Assembly (NCBI GenBank): GCA_030596385.1
Contig: JAUVKD010000015.1
Coordinates: 1 to 8,773, forward strand
Length of the DNA stretch: 8,773 nt
Origin: Methanosarcinaceae archaeon
GTDB taxonomy: Archaea > Halobacteriota > Methanosarcinia > Methanosarcinales > Methanosarcinaceae
Direction of reading: 5' to 3'
The notes below the pieces were generated by a model. It did no database searches and had not been told where the DNA came from. It worked only from the letters and a program-made list of their open reading frames with translations. The translations under genes and the position numbers were made by a program. Shown piece after piece: positions 6,690 through 8,773 of this stretch. Numbering within the stretch: position 1 is the stretch's first letter; each line of letters starts with the position of its first letter.

Positions 6690-7074
6690 GTATTTGTTTC
6701 ACGATTTTTTGATGCCGGAGCAATTCTCTAAGGCTGCACATTTCCAAACCACTGGCGCGAACGATGTCGGTTTCGCGGTATTTCAACTTAGAATCCAAAC
6801 ATAGAATAACGCAGCATAGCGTTTTTACACACCAATGTTATTTGAAATGTTACGTTTTGTCCGACCGATGCGTAGGTGTATATTTTATAATGTATGGAAT
6901 CTGCCGCCTGCGGCGGTATTGCTGTGCGGGGTATTGCAGTATGCTGTGCATAGGGATTTTATCGAAACCATCTACAAATACTATTTAGATAATACTAATC
7001 TTATTTTACCCTGCTTTTAGAAGTGGATACCAATTAAGATATATTGAAAAGGCATTATTGTATATGGGTGTATT
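6690..7074. other. Stretch without a recognised gene between tRNA-Ser and the zinc-ribbon gene
   Basis: About 385 nt. It holds one strong G+C hairpin, CCGCC-TGC-GGCGG (6904-6916), and an open frame of 61 codons at 6835-7020 on the plus strand. That frame starts MLFEMLRFVRPMRRC, runs across the hairpin, has no clear Shine-Dalgarno site and matches no family I recognise, so I do not call it a gene. The base composition changes sharply within the stretch, from moderately G+C-rich to very A+T-rich. A TATA-like AGATATATT (7038-7046) near the end may serve the gene that follows. Confidence 0.5.
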
Positions 7075-7578
7075 ATGGGCTACGAATATGATCTCAGTAA
7101 TAATGTATTGTACATCAATAAAAATTGTGTTCAGGCATACGACATTGAAAAAAATGAAATTGGAGTTTGTGGTGCATGTGGTGCACATTTATTGAGTATT
7201 AGTTATCATTTATTTAATGATTTGATAATTGTAGCAAAATGTTCGAGTTGTAATTTAATTTTTGCAAACATCTATGATCTAGATTGGGTATGGTTAGATG
7301 AAATTGTCATCTCTCATTTTTTGTCAGGAAATACTCAAAACAGGAATACTGGTTGTGGTAATATTTTGCAAACTGATGGCGAATCGGATATAAGTGCAGG
7401 TCTTAAATTATTAAAAAGTATTCCTATGAAACAACTACAAACAATATTTTCTCCTGCAGAGATCAATGCTATGTTTTTACGTACAAAAGGTGATGAATAT
7501 ATACGTCAGTATTTGTACAACGCTCGCAAAAAATACGATGCTTTTGAAGATGTTTTTGGAATTACTATCAACGTTTGA
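7075..7578 (+). CDS. Orphan protein with two CxxC pairs (zinc-ribbon type), function unknown
   Basis: The predicted protein has 167 residues. Residues 1-70 contain CGAC (Cys32, Cys35) and CSSC (Cys56, Cys59) separated by 20 residues, with beta-like stretches around them (HLLSISYHL, DLIIVAKC, LIFANIYDLD). This is the pattern of a zinc ribbon in which two knuckles bind one metal. Residues 105-150 look helical (LKLLKSIPMKQLQTIFSPAE, FLRTKGDEYIRQYLYNARKK). There is no signal peptide or membrane segment. The ATG at 7075 follows GGGTG six bases upstream, a fair Shine-Dalgarno site, and a TATA-like box lies at 7038-7046, so the leader would be very short. Codon use is much more A+T-rich than in the ribosomal genes. 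I do not recognise the family; nucleic acid or protein binding is only a guess from the zinc-ribbon shape. There are no operon neighbours. Confidence 0.75.
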   Translation: MGYEYDLSNNVLYINKNCVQAYDIEKNEIGVCGACGAHLLSISYHLFNDLIIVAKCSSCNLIFANIYDLDWVWLDEIVISHFLSGNTQNRNTGCGNILQTDGESDISAGLKLLKSIPMKQLQTIFSPAEINAMFLRTKGDEYIRQYLYNARKKYDAFEDVFGITINV

Positions 7579-7612
7579 TTTTCGATCACTTTTCAGAGGA
7601 CTTAAATCTGAT

Positions 7613-7801
7613 ACATAATATGTAATAAATATTATACAATACTTTTAAATTATATGCTTATATATTTCATGTAGTATCCAATGTATTAAATTAATAACTA
7701 AAAATAAAATTATATATATTACCTGTAATTGTATTTTATTACATAAAATGGAGTATGAGTGTGCTGTAATTTTATAAAAATGGAAACATAATATGTAATA
7801 A
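7613..7801. repeat. 16-bp direct repeat pair, with a partial inverted copy between
   Basis: ACATAATATGTAATAA occurs exactly at 7613-7628 and again at 7786-7801. Its core ACATA-A-TATGT is itself a dyad. A ten-base inverted part of the unit, TTATTACATA, lies between them at 7736-7745. A separate 13-base repeat, ATATATATTACCT, occurs at 7712-7724 and 8015-8027. The matches are directly visible; no function is known. Confidence 0.8.
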
Positions 7802-8098
7802 TATATTATGACTAACATTTTTAAATGTTGTTATATGGGAATTTGCCATTCAAATTTGCTATTTAAATATATCAATTTTAATATTATTATGATAATCTAT
7901 GTGAATTATAAAAAGGGATAAATAACTAACATTGCCAATGGTTACGTTTTCAGAAAATTGTCATCTTTTTCCATGGTTGTTAACAGGATACAGAATATAT
8001 AATAAATCAATTGCATATATATTACCTATAGTAATTTTGATTGGTTGAATGTACTATAAAAGGGTAATATAGATTAAATAGGGCAATATCACAAAAAT

Positions 8099-8119
8099 GT
8101 ACATATATCATATATGTGC
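8099..8119. repeat. Palindrome ACATATAT-C-ATATATGT
   Basis: The core 8101-8117 is a perfect eight-base inverted repeat around one base. The stem extends to ten pairs if a T-G wobble at 8100/8118 and the pair 8099/8119 are counted. It could be a protein-binding dyad or a weak hairpin, but A+T palindromes are common in DNA of this composition. Confidence 0.7.
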
Positions 8120-8162
8120 ATAATAGATTGATCCATACAAGGTGGTGTTTACTTAACGCATC

Positions 8163-8184
8163 TATTCCACATCATATGTGAATA
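8163..8184. repeat. Inverted repeat TATTC(C)ACAT / ATGTGAATA
   Basis: The two arms (8163-8172 and 8176-8184) pair over nine bases with one extra C in the left arm. The following 30 bases (CTGTTCCCGACCTGCAACCC and on) form a small island of higher G+C in otherwise A+T-rich DNA, which makes this spot stand out. Confidence 0.6.
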
Positions 8185-8263
8185 GGCTGTTCCCGACCTG
8201 CAACCCCCTTATTTAGTGTGGAAAACAGCAAGTAACAATGCACCTGATATATCAAACCTATGG

Positions 8264-8284
8264 ATGCATATAGTATATATGCAT
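8264..8284. repeat. Palindrome ATGCATATA-GTA-TATATGCAT
   Basis: A perfect nine-base inverted repeat around a three-base centre. It is the longest uninterrupted stem with mixed base content in the right third of the window. No gene start lies close by, so a role as an operator is not supported. Confidence 0.75.
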
Positions 8285-8773
8285 GACAGTTGAATGGGAG
8301 ATCTAAATGATAGATTAATTGCTATGTGTATCATCACAGATTGTATCACAAACCTCTATACTGTGCATGCTGGAAGTATAATTATAAATATAGGTATATA
8401 TATGTATCATTTCAAAATATTACTAGGCACTGTTTGACAATTTCTATATGTTTTGCTTTGACATTTTATATAGATTTATATTGTGATACCTCATGTAGGT
8501 GTTTATATATAACAAATGTTATAAAATACAGCATTCGTGATATTCATTACAACAATATACATGTAATATAATATACATCATTTAGACCACATGATATATG
8601 CTATCCACTTGTATATAGTCAATTTCACATATATTATAATATATATTGTGTTGTAATGGTTGCCCTGAACAAATTTTTACTTTAAGATAATTATATTTGG
8701 TATTAAAAAGTTATATGTTAAATACAATTTATAAACAATTTTATAAAAATGTCTATAATTTCAAATTGCTTCA

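Larger units (their letters stand above)
7579..8773. other. Very A+T-rich stretch of about 1.2 kb with no convincing gene
   Basis: Stop codons are frequent in all frames, and the longest open frame (8326-8571, plus) is low-complexity, rich in Tyr, Ile and Asn, and unlike any protein I know. The stretch contains direct repeats and palindromes listed separately. TATA-like motifs followed by G-runs occur, for example TATAAAAAGGGATAA near 7908-7922 and TATAAAAGGGTAATA near 8055-8069; in such A+T-rich DNA they are weak evidence for promoters. I see no rRNA, tRNA, CRISPR array or transposase. It may be a large intergenic region, decayed accessory DNA, or hold small RNAs that cannot be recognised here. 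Confidence 0.6.

Noticed and set aside
6505..6804. Open frame of 99 codons on the plus strand (and a 70-codon one on the minus strand) across the tRNA
   Set aside because: It is translated from the tRNA-Ser gene itself and then from low-complexity T-rich DNA; the tRNA structure fully explains the sequence.
6835..7020. 61-codon open frame starting MLFEMLRFVRPMRRC
   Set aside because: No clear Shine-Dalgarno site, no recognised family, and it runs through a strong G+C hairpin. It cannot be excluded as a remnant but is not supported as a gene.
8326..8571. 81-codon open frame in the A+T-rich stretch
   Set aside because: Composition is dominated by Tyr, Ile, Asn and Cys codons expected from random A+T-rich DNA, and no ribosome-binding site precedes it.
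7579..8773. Possible CRISPR array or replication origin in the repeat-bearing gene-free stretch
   Set aside because: Repeats are too few and irregularly spaced for CRISPR, and there is no Orc1/Cdc6 gene or recognisable origin recognition box in the window.

Overview
The window looks archaeal, most likely a methanogen-lineage euryarchaeon close to Methanosarcinales. The reasons are an archaeal S10-type ribosomal cluster that contains the RNase P protein Rnp1 between uL29 and uS17, archaeal versions of every ribosomal protein, Shine-Dalgarno sites matching an AUCACCUCC-type 16S tail, TATA-box-like promoters, and a tRNA without an encoded CCA. The exact genus cannot be read from the sequence.

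Positions 1-5672 (all minus strand) form one tightly packed operon. Read in its own direction it is uL3, uL4, uL23, uL2, uS19, uL22, uS3, uL29, Rnp1, uS17 and the start of uL14, which runs off the left edge. Junctions are 4-nt overlaps to 15-nt gaps, and most Shine-Dalgarno sites sit on the stop codon or last codons of the gene before, so translation is probably coupled. The oddity here is uS3: its acidic tail holds nine copies of a six-residue repeat followed by an unusual His/Trp/Tyr-rich end.

Positions 5673-6498 hold the operon leader and promoter region, with two clear inverted repeats next to a TATA-like box. They also hold a decayed minus-strand remnant of a LigD-type DNA 3'-phosphoesterase gene. 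Positions 6499-6614 (plus strand) are a tRNA-Ser(CGA) gene whose D-arm is interrupted by about 30 nt. The insert folds into a bulge-helix-bulge-like hairpin, which suggests an intron at a non-canonical position. I rate this the most interesting observation in the window.

The right third is much richer in A+T. It has one plausible orphan gene at 7075-7578, a small protein with two CxxC pairs (zinc-ribbon type). It is followed by about 1.2 kb without a convincing gene but with direct repeats and palindromes of unknown meaning. I found no CRISPR array, defence operon, complete insertion sequence or rRNA gene.
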